A stretch of 64,000 nt of DNA, taken from Methanobacterium_B sp963825335. GTDB taxonomy: Archaea; Methanobacteriota; Methanobacteria; Methanobacteriales; Methanobacteriaceae. A program made the translations under genes and the position numbers. The stretch spans positions 62,001 to 126,000 of the forward strand of contig CAWGSP010000001.1 of assembly GCA_963825335.1 (NCBI GenBank). The letters are read 5' to 3'. The notes beneath the pieces are model-generated. The model was not told the DNA's origin. It worked only from the letters and a program-made list of their open reading frames with translations, and ran no database searches. Within the stretch, counting starts at the first letter, position 1, and each line of letters opens with the position of its first letter. This document shows positions 37,074 through 46,523 of the stretch, piece after piece.

Positions 37074-37631
37074 TCCGACCAATTCATAGGATATATCAAA
37101 CAAAAGAAAATAAATGAAGGTCTGAAACTGAAAATATTGGATTCCGGGAATTTTAAGACCTGTAAATGTGGTTTGTAATAATCCTAAAACAGCAAATATT
37201 AACACGGTAATTTTGAGTGTGAATCTATAATCAAAGAAATTTTTAAGCTTACTACCCCTTTTTTGGACCCATTTATTGTCATTTCCTATTTCATCTAAGA
37301 ATGCTGCAATAGAACAGATCACAAGCGTAATTACTCCAATGGCAGGTATGCCTATGTACACTATTATCAAAACGAAAAGTATGAGTGCTGCAATATGATT
37401 TAAACTATCAACCTTCAAGGATAGAATGGTCCCAATCAGAATTGCAATGAAAATACATGCAGCATCAGCACTGGTAACCGCAAGATATCCAATGAAAGCA
37501 CCGCAGAGTATTCCTGCAACGATCGCGAGTAAAATGTTTTTCTTCCGGTCGTAGGCATCGTCAGATAGTTTCATAAAGAATCCTGACATTGCGTACAGTA
37601 ATGGTTCGAAGTTCATGAGTAAATATCCCAT
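37008..37631 (-). CDS. Hypothetical multi-pass membrane protein
   Basis: About 207 residues with five to six hydrophobic helices and a cytosolic loop DEIGNDNKWVQKRGSKLKNFFDYR. Candidate starts are 37655, 37631 (MGYLLMNFEP) and 37616. No ribosome site decides between them and 37631 is chosen. I do not recognise a named family, but the Gly-rich early helix followed by IPAIGVITLV suggests a conserved methanogen protein. Its last 22 codons lie antisense to the end of pyrF. Confidence 0.65.
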   Translation of the reverse strand: MGYLLMNFEPLLYAMSGFFMKLSDDAYDRKKNILLAIVAGILCGAFIGYLAVTSADAACIFIAILIGTILSLKVDSLNHIAALILFVLIIVYIGIPAIGVITLVICSIAAFLDEIGNDNKWVQKRGSKLKNFFDYRFTLKITVLIFAVLGLLQTTFTGLKIPGIQYFQFQTFIYFLLFDISYELVGLKFDTIYNGLNSFFRTIRRIN

Positions 37632-37696
37632 AATTTTAAAAGTTAGTGAATTCAATCGGATTTTTAGTGTGTAAACATTTCAGTATTTCTAAATTT

Positions 37697-38635
37697 TTAT
37701 AATTTTAAACTGTTTTTATCTTTATTCATTGCAACTGCTCCAGCTAGCATTAATGGAAATATGATTGTTGCATCACCAATAACTGTTACTAGTTTTGACC
37801 CGGCCTTTGCCTTAGCCCATGATTTGGCTTCTTCCAAAGGTGCACCACCAAGGCTTCCTGTTTCACTCCTGTCCATTGTGACCTGTATTGCAGCATCAAC
37901 TCCACCTTTGAGAAGATTTGAAGCTAAAGCATAATGTTTTGGCAATCCTCCGCCCAGTATAATTGTTGCAACCCTCTTTGAGCCGTACACTATCTCAGAT
38001 AGTTCGCTCATGTCTCCAGATGCATCTAGGTGTAGTTTATTTTCTTGGGTGAACATCCATAACTGTAGCCCTAACATACTATCGATCAATCCCGGAGCAT
38101 ATACGGGCACACCCCTTTTAAACGCTGTTCGGAGTATGGAATCATCATCAGATATGTTACCGCCAATTTCGGTGATAAATTCTCTGATGGTGAGGTATTC
38201 GTCGTTCTCGGTGATCTTCGTTAAAATTTTTATCATCTCATCTTCAAAGACCTCAAAATCTTGAGATTTTGTGTAAATATCACCAATTCGACCCATTCCC
38301 TGTTGACAGAGTGTTTCATCATCATCTGTCATTCCCCGATGATGTCTTCCACCGAATGCCTCTAAAAGATCGTGGGTTATGTTCGCACCACTCGTGATTA
38401 ACACGTCAACAATTCCCTGATCAACCATGTTCCTGATGATCTTTCTAAGACCTCCCGGTACCAGGGGTCCTGCCACGCTCAGAAAAACCGCAGTATCATC
38501 GTCTTGAAGGATTTCTGCTAGGAGTTTTGTTGCCCGGTACATTCTACCCGCACCCAGAACCCCTGATTTTCCCATCTCCTCGATGAGTTGTGTGATGGTC
38601 ATGTCATCATTTATTTCCATTTGATCTACTTTCAA
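37697..38635 (-). CDS. dys: Deoxyhypusine synthase
   Basis: About 312 residues. Transfers the aminobutyl group of spermidine to a lysine of translation factor aIF5A, using NAD. The family core GGRHHRG, ATIILGGGLPKHYALASNLLKGGVDAAIQVT and the C-terminal GAPLEEAKSWAKAK (with the likely catalytic Lys in the SWAK position) are present. The ORF runs open to 38695 without a ribosome site. GGGGTG is six bases before TTG 38635, giving (M)KVDQMEINDDMTITQLIEEM, which fits the family start. Confidence 0.92.
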   Translation of the reverse strand: MKVDQMEINDDMTITQLIEEMGKSGVLGAGRMYRATKLLAEILQDDDTAVFLSVAGPLVPGGLRKIIRNMVDQGIVDVLITSGANITHDLLEAFGGRHHRGMTDDDETLCQQGMGRIGDIYTKSQDFEVFEDEMIKILTKITENDEYLTIREFITEIGGNISDDDSILRTAFKRGVPVYAPGLIDSMLGLQLWMFTQENKLHLDASGDMSELSEIVYGSKRVATIILGGGLPKHYALASNLLKGGVDAAIQVTMDRSETGSLGGAPLEEAKSWAKAKAGSKLVTVIGDATIIFPLMLAGAVAMNKDKNSLKL

Positions 38636-38933
38636 CTCGAACACCCCATTAAATGATTCTAAGACAATATATGATGTAATATAAAAATTTTTCAAATTTC
38701 AGTTCCCTTAAGAATGATTAATTTGTTAAATATTCTATATTTTTAATTAAGTCCTGAATTTTTATATAAAATTAGTAATGAAACAAAACCTGTATAAAAA
38801 TTTTTGAATTAATTCTTAAATCCTAATATATGGTTGGATACTATTTAAAATTAATATTTATTTACATTAGAATTTGATGGAGAAAAAAAATTTAATTTTT
38901 TTCCACGAAATTTATTGTCAAAATATTCCTGTT

Positions 38934-39812
38934 TTAAGTAATTCCTGCTATTTTATCGAGCAGGTCTGTTCTTGTTACTATTCCCATGTGTTTGCCATTA
39001 TCATCCACAACGATCAACCTTCCAATCTTGTTTTTATTCATGATATCAATGGCATCTGCGATCATGACATTCTTTTCAACCGTAATTATATGTTTAGACA
39101 TGACATTCGCCACCATAAGATCTTCTTTATCATCAGCTATGGCCATTATTATGTCAGATAATGTTAAAATTCCTTTAACATGGTCATTTTTCACTACAGG
39201 AGCTCCTTCTATCCCATTAGTAGCTAAAATCTTAGATGCCTTCTTAATGGAGTCATCTGGATCCAGGAGAATGAGTTCTTTAGTTGCGACTTCTAATACT
39301 GTCTTTTTTGGAATACTTCTGATAGCGGTGGTATCCAACAGTAATATGTTATCCATATCATCCCTGCCAACCACTATACCATCTACAATGAGTTTGTTCA
39401 CAGGAGTGGGTCCTATTCTAATTTCATCTCCAAGATCCAGGTATTTGATGTTTCCTACTGCCTTTATCGCAGCTTCACATTCTCCAGGATGGGTTATGCT
39501 TGTGAATTCGATCTGTGATACAGTTATGTCCCTAACCTTTTTACCGTCACGAAATATCGGTACCAGCGATTGATTATCAGATGGTTGAACATTTAAGGTA
39601 TGATAAGCCTTAATAGTAGGTTTATAACCTCCTCTTGGTCCTGGAACTCCTTTAACAAGCCCTAAACTTCTTAATGACTGCATTTGATTCCTTATTGTTC
39701 CAGGATTACGGTGCATAATTTCGGCAATCTCTTCGCCTTTAATGGATGCATCTGCATTCCTATACAAATTTATGAGACTCTGAAGTATTTCCTTCTGGAC
39801 GGATGTGAGCAT
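38934..39812 (-). CDS. HTH-CBS transcriptional regulator
   Basis: 292 residues. An N-terminal winged helix (about 1-65) with EEIAEIMHRNPGTIRNQMQSLRSLGLVKGVPGPRGGYKPT. A middle domain (about 75-165) resembles those of archaeal CBS regulators. Two C-terminal CBS motifs (about 175-290) usually bind adenosyl ligands. It probably senses energy charge or SAM and controls unknown targets. AAAGGTGG precedes the ATG. Single gene. Confidence 0.88.
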   Translation of the reverse strand: MLTSVQKEILQSLINLYRNADASIKGEEIAEIMHRNPGTIRNQMQSLRSLGLVKGVPGPRGGYKPTIKAYHTLNVQPSDNQSLVPIFRDGKKVRDITVSQIEFTSITHPGECEAAIKAVGNIKYLDLGDEIRIGPTPVNKLIVDGIVVGRDDMDNILLLDTTAIRSIPKKTVLEVATKELILLDPDDSIKKASKILATNGIEGAPVVKNDHVKGILTLSDIIMAIADDKEDLMVANVMSKHIITVEKNVMIADAIDIMNKNKIGRLIVVDDNGKHMGIVTRTDLLDKIAGIT

Positions 39813-40069
39813 AAAACCACCTTTAAATTATTATTAATATAAATATAATTACATATTTGTTATGTTTATTCATGATATATAGTTTTACATTTTAATTTAC
39901 AGATATTCTGAGTATTTAAAGACTACAATAGTAAACCCGGTTGAAAGCCATGATAGTACAAGATTTACCTCGAAATATTTATCAAAGTCAAAATAAGCTG
40001 GGAATGTGGGATTTTATCGATTATTTTTGTTGAAAATTTATGATTCATGTTCATTTGAATTTGATGTTT

Positions 40070-40885
40070 TTATACAATCCCACCGTTGATTGAGATGGTG
40101 TAATCTTCGATGGGTATGCTTTTATTGGATTTATCTAACGCCATTCTGACCACAGATTCTATTCCTGAGCAGCATGGCACTTCCATATGAACGATTGATA
40201 TGGATCTTATCTCTTGTTTATTAAAAATTTCTGTTAATTTTTCAACGTATTGATCTAGTGTTTTATCTAATTTTGGACAGAATATTATCAAAATTTTATC
40301 TTTCAAGAAATTCTGGTGAAAATTTGGATATGCAAAGGGAGCACAATCTGCAGATATTAATAGATCAGCTTTTTTTAAATATGGAGCATTCGGATTTAAA
40401 AGCTGTAATTGTACAGGCCAATTTTTTAACTCTGCGCTGTATATTGGAGTTTTACCAACTTTATGAATGTTTTGAGTCAAATCTGTAGTTTTTGCCCCGG
40501 GACAACTGCTTGAAAATATTTTTTCATTTTTGTACTCTGGAATTTTTATATTATTTGCCTTCAAATAGTCAATTGCTTGGTTAAGTAACTCGTTCTCACC
40601 GTGGACATAGAGGTGTTCTAAGTGTGCTTTAATAACATTTGGCCCGGATTTCACTATGTTTTTTATTACTCTTATCTCATCATAGGGTACGGCTTCTCTT
40701 TCTTCAATCTCTATGGCATTCTCTGGACATGTTCCAATACAAGCACCTAACCCGTCGCAGAAAAGATCACTTATGAGTCTTGCCTTATTATCAATCACTT
40801 GTAAAGCTCCTTCAGGACATCCAGGGATGCAGTTTCCACAACCTGTACATTTATCCTCATTAATGTTGATAATTTCTCTTTTCAA
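40070..40885 (-). CDS. Ferredoxin-domain protein with Cys-rich partner domain
   Basis: 271 residues. N-terminal 2[4Fe-4S] module: CTGCGNCIPGCPEGAL and a second cluster motif that includes CDGLGACIGTCPENAI. After a linker, a C-terminal domain (about 125-265) has SSSCPGAKT, LKNWPVQLQLLNPNAPYLKKADLLISADCAPFAY and VHMEVPCCSG. This architecture is common in anaerobes and its role in electron transfer is unknown. The start codon is TTG, eight bases after an AGGAGGA site. Confidence 0.85.
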   Translation of the reverse strand: MKREIININEDKCTGCGNCIPGCPEGALQVIDNKARLISDLFCDGLGACIGTCPENAIEIEEREAVPYDEIRVIKNIVKSGPNVIKAHLEHLYVHGENELLNQAIDYLKANNIKIPEYKNEKIFSSSCPGAKTTDLTQNIHKVGKTPIYSAELKNWPVQLQLLNPNAPYLKKADLLISADCAPFAYPNFHQNFLKDKILIIFCPKLDKTLDQYVEKLTEIFNKQEIRSISIVHMEVPCCSGIESVVRMALDKSNKSIPIEDYTISINGGIV

Positions 40886-41056
40886 AGTATATTCCTCCTA
40901 TCTAGGGCTATTTATGAACTTCATGAAATTATGATTCTATGTGGAATATTTAAGTACGAAGTGACTTGATAGCACAGAAATAACATTATAACATCTTTGT
41001 AATGGTTTTCTACTGTTTTAACGAGTTAATCTAGATTATGAAATGAGTTCTGTTAT

Positions 41057-41245
41057 TTACTGTTTTTTTTCACAATCAAAACAGTACTCAGTGTCTCTGT
41101 TAGTTTTAAATGTTTTTCCACAACCTTTGCAACTAATTTGTTTGAGTGAACAGGTTTTGTCTACAATATCTAATGAGCATGAACATTTCCATCCCATTTT
41201 TCCCTTCAACTTCTGTTCAAATGCCTTATCTTCTTCTGTAACCAT
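41057..41245 (-). CDS. Small zinc-ribbon protein
   Basis: 62 residues with seven cysteines: CSCSLDIVDKTC, then CKGCGKTF and CFDCEKKQ at the end. The CxxC pairs form at least one zinc ribbon. AGGAG precedes the ATG by nine bases. No named family recognised. It stands alone between the ferredoxin-like gene and an FMN protein. Confidence 0.7.
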   Translation of the reverse strand: MVTEEDKAFEQKLKGKMGWKCSCSLDIVDKTCSLKQISCKGCGKTFKTNRDTEYCFDCEKKQ

Positions 41246-41638
41246 TTTGGGATACTCCTGAGTTGATTTTTATTTTGAGTCTTGTGTTAAAATTTAAATT
41301 TATTTAAAATTTTATACATCATGATCATGATCAAAGTTTTCTGTCTAATTTTATGATCATAATTCTTGTCATTATAACACATTATTGTATTGATAAAAAT
41401 TTGAGATGTCTAAAAAACCTTAGTTAATTTGAGATTCTTTATTAACCATTAAATCATCGATGGGTTCATAAAATGAGCTGATTTCTGTATGGTGATGATT
41501 ATTATTGGATATGTAGATCTTGAATATTTTAATATGAAATGATGGATCATGGCCGTTATTAATCTTTAAAATTTATTGGATTAATGATATAATTGATGAT
41601 CGATAGATATAATGATCGATTAGAAATACTATGACCTC
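41246..41638. other. Intergenic; TATA element for the FMN protein
   Basis: 393 AT-rich bases. A TATA-like AGATATAAT (about 41603-41611) lies roughly 30 bases before the next ATG. Nothing else is supported. Confidence 0.35.
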
Positions 41639-42082
41639 ATGGAGAGTGATAGCATAAACTTTGAAAATTGTATAAAATTTGCGAATGAAACACCGGTCTG
41701 TTATTTGGCTACTGTTGAAGGTGATCAACCGAGAGTAAGGGCTTTAGGATTTTGGTTTGCGGATGAAAACGGTTTTTATTTCCAAATAGGATCTTCAAAA
41801 GATATGTATGGACAACTCCAAGCTAACCCTAAGGTTGAGGCATGTTTTTGGCAACCCGATGAACAAACAGGGACTATGATGAGAGTAGCTGGAGAAGTGG
41901 AATTTATTGACGACATTGAAATTAAAAAGAAAGTCTTAAAGGACAGACCTTTTCTCAAAGAAATGGGAATGACATTCGACCATCCGGGACTCATTATATT
42001 TCGCATAGCAAGGGGTGAAGCTTATTTCTGGACAATGGAAACCAATTTCGAACCCAAAAAAATGATACCATTCGGGAAATGA
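41639..42082 (+). CDS. Pyridoxamine 5'-phosphate oxidase-family FMN protein
   Basis: 147 residues of the split-barrel flavin-binding fold: ETPVCYLATVEGDQPRVRALGFWFADENGFYFQIGSSKDMYGQL then KVEACFWQPDEQTGTMMRVAGEVEFIDD. Members bind FMN or F420; the substrate is unknown. No ribosome site precedes the ATG, and the TATA-like element about 30 bases upstream suggests a leaderless mRNA. Convergent with the microgene at 42254. Confidence 0.87.
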   Translation: MESDSINFENCIKFANETPVCYLATVEGDQPRVRALGFWFADENGFYFQIGSSKDMYGQLQANPKVEACFWQPDEQTGTMMRVAGEVEFIDDIEIKKKVLKDRPFLKEMGMTFDHPGLIIFRIARGEAYFWTMETNFEPKKMIPFGK

Positions 42083-42253
42083 TAAAAATAATCTTCGATC
42101 TTTCCCCTTTTTGATCATACCTGAGAAATCATCATTAATATTTTTTAAAATAAGATCTATCAGATTTTGGGTAAAGATAAATTAAAAGTAGGTAAAAAAA
42201 TTGAAAAATTTAAAAAAAATAAATTTAAAAATTAAATTGAAATTTCAATGCAT

Positions 42254-42349
42254 TTATTCTTCTGCATCCATCATTTCACCGTAAACAATCTCAAGTTCGC
42301 AACCCTTAGGTCCGCAACAGAAGTGTTGTAAATCAAATTTTACTAGCAT
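42254..42349 (-). CDS. 31-residue Cys microprotein, copy 2
   Basis: Same length and layout as the gene at 31355: ATG start, GGTGAG ribosome site five bases before it, core HFCCGPKGC at residues 9-17, and an acidic end EMMDAEE. It differs from copy 1 by A3V, I19L and D31E only, while eight other codons differ silently. Nothing else around the two loci is duplicated, so they are old, separately maintained paralogues rather than a recent segmental copy. It has its own leader and no same-strand neighbour within 200 bases. Function unknown; metal or sulfur binding through C11, C12 and C17 is inferred. Confidence 0.85.
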   Translation of the reverse strand: MLVKFDLQHFCCGPKGCELEIVYGEMMDAEE

Positions 42350-42564
42350 GTTTCTCACCACACAATAAGCTTTTTTTATCCATCAAATGCTTTCAACATG
42401 ATATGTATCATTTAGACTCTCTAATCTGGGATCAACCATGATCTAAATGTAAAGAAATCTCGAGATATTTTTAGATCATTGGTTCAAAATCAACCATAAA
42501 AAAATTAATTGATCCTGTAATATCACAACTCGATTTATGAGTTTCATGACATATAAATGTTCGG
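42350..42564. other. Upstream region of microprotein copy 2
   Basis: AT-rich spacer between the microgene and the decayed zinc-protein gene. No clear TATA element could be fixed for the minus-strand microgene. Confidence 0.3.
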
Positions 42565-42706
42565 TTAATACCAATCTTTATGTGTTCTGGCATCGATCAT
42601 ATCTAATGGTTCACGAGATTTTCGGACAGTCACGTGACAATAACCGTATTTTACTGTTTTATCAAATAAAATATTCATTTATACATCTCGAACACCAAAG
42701 AGGCAT
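42565..42706 (-). pseudogene. Frameshifted small Cys protein
   Basis: From ATG 42706 the frame reads MPLWCSRCINEYFI and stops. The next frame then reads FDKTVKYGYCHVTVRK, followed by SREPLDMIDARTHKDWY, to a stop at 42565. The interval is one base over a multiple of three, so one inserted base near 42660 explains the break. Joined, it would be a protein of about 46 residues with a CxxC and a third cysteine, resembling a small zinc-ribbon protein. No ribosome site is visible. The join is inferred; the ordered coding look of the tail is the main evidence. Confidence 0.45.
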
Positions 42707-42845
42707 TTTTTGCAGATTAATTTGCAGGATAAAGTTGCAATCCGATGCTCATGTGTTTGAAAAAGACTGTTATACACCATCATCACAATATCCTTATTTG
42801 CACATGAAAAATTGTTTTAGCCGGAATTAAAGGATAAATTTTCAT

Positions 42846-43523
42846 TTATCGATTTAAAATTTGATACACTTCTTGTTCATCAACATCGCACCAATTTTGG
42901 TAGGCAGCAGCCACAGCAAACCCCAATCCTTCGCGTATGTTTGCACAGTAAATCTTACTAACCTTGGGTGAAATATTTTCGAGAGACTGAAGATGTGCTG
43001 TTGGTGACGCTGCAATAATATCTACCGCACCCGTATTTTTAAGAGCTTCAACCGCGACCAGCATGGTGAACCCAGATGCAATACCATCATCCACCAGTAT
43101 GACCTGGTGATCGTGTGTATTTGGAAATGGTTTGTTACCTCTAAATTTATCGATCCTTCTTTGAACCTTCAATGATACCTCCCCAACACCTTCGTTGATC
43201 TGTGATTGTGTGAGTCCCAGCCTCGACACCATATCTTGGTTTATTTGTACAGTGCCATCAAATGCCACAGCACCATATCCTGCTTCGCTGGTCCAAGGTA
43301 ATGTGATCTTGCTTACAACAGCCACATCCAATTTTAATCTGAGCTTTGAAGCTAAAATATCTGCAACAGGCACTCCACCTGCAGGAATAGCAAATACAAT
43401 GGCATCCTTTTTAACTTGACCCTCCATCAGACCGGCCAATACCCTCCCAGCGTCAGCCCGGTCAATAAATACGCCTGTACTGTTTCTTATTTCAGGAATA
43501 TCAACTACATTGTCATCCAACAT
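42846..43523 (-). CDS. Phosphoribosyltransferase-family protein
   Basis: 225 residues, a type I PRTase fold. The PRPP loop VILVDDGIASGFTML is near 143-157, and AIPAGGVPVADILA and SEAGYGAVAFDG match the group of stand-alone PRTase-like proteins often paired with hydrolase domains. The base or substrate is not identifiable. AAGGAGGG precedes the ATG. Single gene. Confidence 0.87.
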   Translation of the reverse strand: MLDDNVVDIPEIRNSTGVFIDRADAGRVLAGLMEGQVKKDAIVFAIPAGGVPVADILASKLRLKLDVAVVSKITLPWTSEAGYGAVAFDGTVQINQDMVSRLGLTQSQINEGVGEVSLKVQRRIDKFRGNKPFPNTHDHQVILVDDGIASGFTMLVAVEALKNTGAVDIIAASPTAHLQSLENISPKVSKIYCANIREGLGFAVAAAYQNWCDVDEQEVYQILNR

Positions 43524-43797
43524 ATTTTTATTCCCTCCTTGCAGTTAATAATTTGTTGATATTACCATTTAATCATTGACTTTATCATTAAAATAATAGT
43601 AAATTCTCCAGGCATAACACTATTAATATTCCAATAATACCCCAAATATTAACCCGAACAATCAACAAGCTCTAAAATAAGTTGTTGATCCTGATTTAGT
43701 AATGAAATAATCGATAAAATAATAATTAATGAATTTAAACTGTGCAAAATATCTATACACACATAAAAATAGAAAAAATAATAGGAAGAAATCTTAT

Positions 43798-44559
43798 TTA
43801 TATCCTCTTCGTAACCCACAGAATCATTTTTGTCAGATATTCTGGATTTTGAGGGGCCAGCTCGGGATGAGAACCGCTTAAAAGTACCCTTCCATTTCCA
43901 TAGGTGTCTCCTATTACTGCAGCGTAGTTTTCGTAACCCGTGTTGTTGTCCGCATATGTGGCCATTATGACATTCGAATTGTTAGTGTACATTGCAGGGC
44001 CGTTGTCATGGAACACACTGATTGTTGACTTGTCAAATACATCGGCTCCAAATTGCGTTGTTGATATGGTTAATAAACCTTCATAATTTACACTTTCTGT
44101 GTTTACATCTGGAGCAAGTCCCCATCCAGGATAATAACCAGAAACATAATTTGATCCGGCATATGCACCGGCACAGATGCCCATGTAACCGTTACCGCTT
44201 TCAACAAATTGTTTAATAGCGGCACTGTCAATGTTGCTGTTATCAAGATAATCTGCTGCATCATCTCCTCCAGGCATGATCAATACATTATAACCCGCTA
44301 GAGTGTTTGAGTTTATTACAGTTGTGGTGTTATATTCGAAACGAATGTTTCCATTCATGTTCATGGCGTTACTATCGTTCAAACAATCTTCGATACCATC
44401 TACACTAGTGCTCATCACACCATTTCCATTGAAAATCAATACCTTGACAACAGAATTGTTTTCACTACTTGAAGATGCGATATGATTAACATTATAGGTA
44501 AAGAAAATAATCAAAATGATTGCTAACGGAAATAAAACAGCCTTGTACCGTCCCAACAA
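43798..44559 (-). CDS. BPL-N/class I glutamine-amidotransferase-like protein, membrane-anchored
   Basis: About 253 residues. An N-terminal transmembrane or signal segment (AVLFPLAIILIIFFTYN) is followed by an extracytoplasmic domain of the biotin-protein-ligase N-terminal family. LIMPGGDDAADYL and MGICAGAYAGSNYV carry the nucleophile-elbow Cys, and GRVLLSGSHPELAPQN carries the likely His. The reaction is unknown. The ORF can start at GTG 44568, but GGGGTGA overlaps it and is five bases before TTG 44559, so TTG is preferred. Confidence 0.85.
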   Translation of the reverse strand: MLGRYKAVLFPLAIILIIFFTYNVNHIASSSSENNSVVKVLIFNGNGVMSTSVDGIEDCLNDSNAMNMNGNIRFEYNTTTVINSNTLAGYNVLIMPGGDDAADYLDNSNIDSAAIKQFVESGNGYMGICAGAYAGSNYVSGYYPGWGLAPDVNTESVNYEGLLTISTTQFGADVFDKSTISVFHDNGPAMYTNNSNVIMATYADNNTGYENYAAVIGDTYGNGRVLLSGSHPELAPQNPEYLTKMILWVTKRI

Positions 44560-44568
44560 CTTAATCAC

Positions 44569-45137
44569 CCCATATATGAAAATTTGGACCTTTTAATATT
44601 TATCCAAATTATTATTAAAATCCATCCTTTATCGGTATAAAATAATACTACATTTAATTAATTTATCAGTTTTATTATTAATAATTTGATATAATGATGG
44701 CAGTAAAATTGGAAATTTTTTGAATCGATGCTTTCACTCTGTTATATTATAGATCTTGAATTATAGTTCTTGAATATTAATCGTACCATGTTGATTCAAA
44801 TACTAAATAATTAAACTTTATTTGCCCCTAAATTTGTCATAAAAATAATTTTATAGGATTATTCTGATTAATAACAAATTTATATCGATATAATTAATTA
44901 TTATTCCATTTAAGAATTGGGTTTGGATTGATATAATACTATTCCCAATTCATTCCCAAATCTCACCCCAGATATGATTGATAATTTTATTAATTTCTAA
45001 AAACAAAATGGATATTTAGTTTAAAAGAATGTTTTGAAATTTGGGGTTTAAATTTATTTTTTAAACTATTTCATGAAAATGATCCTTATAAATAAAATTA
45101 AATGAATATTTAATATCATACTGAGGAACTGATAACA
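44569..45137. other. Intergenic, nothing recognised
   Basis: 569 very AT-rich bases between divergent genes. No ORF with a ribosome site, repeat or RNA gene was found. Confidence 0.4.
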
Positions 45138-45644
45138 ATGATAAACCATGTTTACGGTCTAGCTGTGAGGGTTCTTCTCACAGACCAAGACGGCAAAATA
45201 CTTATTTTAAAGAGATCAACCGATTCAAAAACCAATCCTGGAAAATGGGAACTGCCGGGAGGAAAAGTTGATCAAAACGAATCATTTGACCATGCATTAA
45301 TAAGAGAAGTTTATGAGGAAACCAAACTTAGAATTTCCCTCGAACATGTAGTTGGTGCGAGTGAACAGAATTTACATATTATCAGGGCAGTTCATATAAT
45401 TATGACCGGAAAAATAGTTGAAGGCGAACTGAGTTTGAGTAGCGAACACGAAGGCTACGCATGGATCCCAATTAAAGCACTACCAGATTATGAATTAGCA
45501 GATTGGCTTCACGACTATGTTGATAAACAAACCAATATAACAACAGAAAATCGAAACACGAATAATCAAGATTCTGAAGATATTTCAAATCAATGGATCA
45601 AGTCTGTCCAAAATACTGTGAATAAAATAGCAGGAAAAAAGTAG
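45138..45644 (+). CDS. NUDIX hydrolase
   Basis: 168 residues. The Nudix box GGKVDQNESFDHALIREVYEETKL (about 40-63) has the catalytic Glu residues, with K in place of the usual final Gly. The rest resembles (d)NTP or 8-oxo-dGTP pyrophosphatases, though the substrate is unproven. A 45-residue Asn/Thr-rich tail (TTENRNTNNQDSED) follows the domain. GAGGA precedes the ATG. A small membrane-protein gene follows after 13 bases and is probably cotranscribed. Confidence 0.9.
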   Translation: MINHVYGLAVRVLLTDQDGKILILKRSTDSKTNPGKWELPGGKVDQNESFDHALIREVYEETKLRISLEHVVGASEQNLHIIRAVHIIMTGKIVEGELSLSSEHEGYAWIPIKALPDYELADWLHDYVDKQTNITTENRNTNNQDSEDISNQWIKSVQNTVNKIAGKK

Positions 45645-45657
45645 GTAAGCCGCTAAT

Positions 45658-45948
45658 ATGTTAAGCCAAACCCAGATCAGAAACTTGAAAATTATACTGT
45701 TGTTCCTCATCATTATCGGAATCATAGGAGCTGTTCTGTATATAATCTATGGATTAGCCTTAATATGGCAAGCATTTGCAGCAGCAATTATAACAGGAAT
45801 CTTAACCATAATCATTGTACTGCTTATTATTTTATTAATATACCTCTGGACAAGGAATTTACTCCTAAGAAGGGATCTTAAAAATTGTGAAGCAGAACTG
45901 CAACGATCTAAAGAAGAACTCAAAAAATATAAAAATAATAAACCTTGA
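45658..45948 (+). CDS. Small membrane protein with C-terminal coiled coil
   Basis: 96 residues: two long hydrophobic helices (about 9-32 and 37-65), then a charged helix with heptad character, KNCEAELQRSKEELKKYK. No family recognised. It follows the NUDIX gene by 13 bases, so one transcript is likely. Confidence 0.65.
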   Translation: MLSQTQIRNLKIILLFLIIIGIIGAVLYIIYGLALIWQAFAAAIITGILTIIIVLLIILLIYLWTRNLLLRRDLKNCEAELQRSKEELKKYKNNKP

Positions 45949-46013
45949 TAATGTGACAAAATTTTGTTTCCTATCAGGTTAAATCATATTATAGAATCCA
46001 AAAATTTTGTATA

Positions 46014-46412
46014 TTATTCATTTTCTTGTATAATCCTCTCAACTAACGCAGAATCAACATAAGCTCGCACTTCAACTATCAGATCGTTATCAAATCTGCA
46101 CACCCAGCAGTAGGTATTGTTAAACAACAATCCATTTTTAGCTGTTGATGATGATTCCAGTTCAACAACTGCATAATCGTCTTGAACAATTATATTATTG
46201 ACCGTTAAAATAACCCCATCCCTCAGGACATTGTTTAACCTCTGAAAAGTATGTTTAACAAAATCTTTTTTGGTTTCGTATGTACCGGCCAAAGGATGCG
46301 TGCCCATAACTGTCCAATGAACCCGATCAGACACATGTTCAAAAAATTGGTTGTTATCACCAGTTTGGAGATGATCAAATAAATTTTTAATTTGTTTAAC
46401 TGTTACAGACAT
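46014..46412 (-). CDS. NTF2-like/SnoaL-type protein
   Basis: 132 residues. A single cone-shaped NTF2-like domain with FFEHVSDRVHWTVMGTHPLAGTYETKKDFV early and the sheet strands YAVVELESSSTAKNG, NNTYCWVCRF and EVRAYVDSALV later. Related to ketosteroid-isomerase-like proteins; substrate unknown. Single gene. Confidence 0.85.
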   Translation of the reverse strand: MSVTVKQIKNLFDHLQTGDNNQFFEHVSDRVHWTVMGTHPLAGTYETKKDFVKHTFQRLNNVLRDGVILTVNNIIVQDDYAVVELESSSTAKNGLLFNNTYCWVCRFDNDLIVEVRAYVDSALVERIIQENE

Positions 46413-46523
46413 TTTGTTACCCTGTATCTATTTTAGTTAGATAATACTGCAAAAAATTATACAGTATAGTAAATTATTATCTCCACTTTAAAAAAATTTA
46501 TTGTATTTGATGAGGATAAGAAC

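Noticed and set aside
38986..39573. 195-codon plus-strand ORF
   Set aside because: Long but antisense to the HTH-CBS gene; composition typical of a shadow frame.
42537..42830. 97-codon plus-strand ORF with several cysteines
   Set aside because: Its cysteines arise from the antisense of the decayed CxxC gene; no ribosome site.
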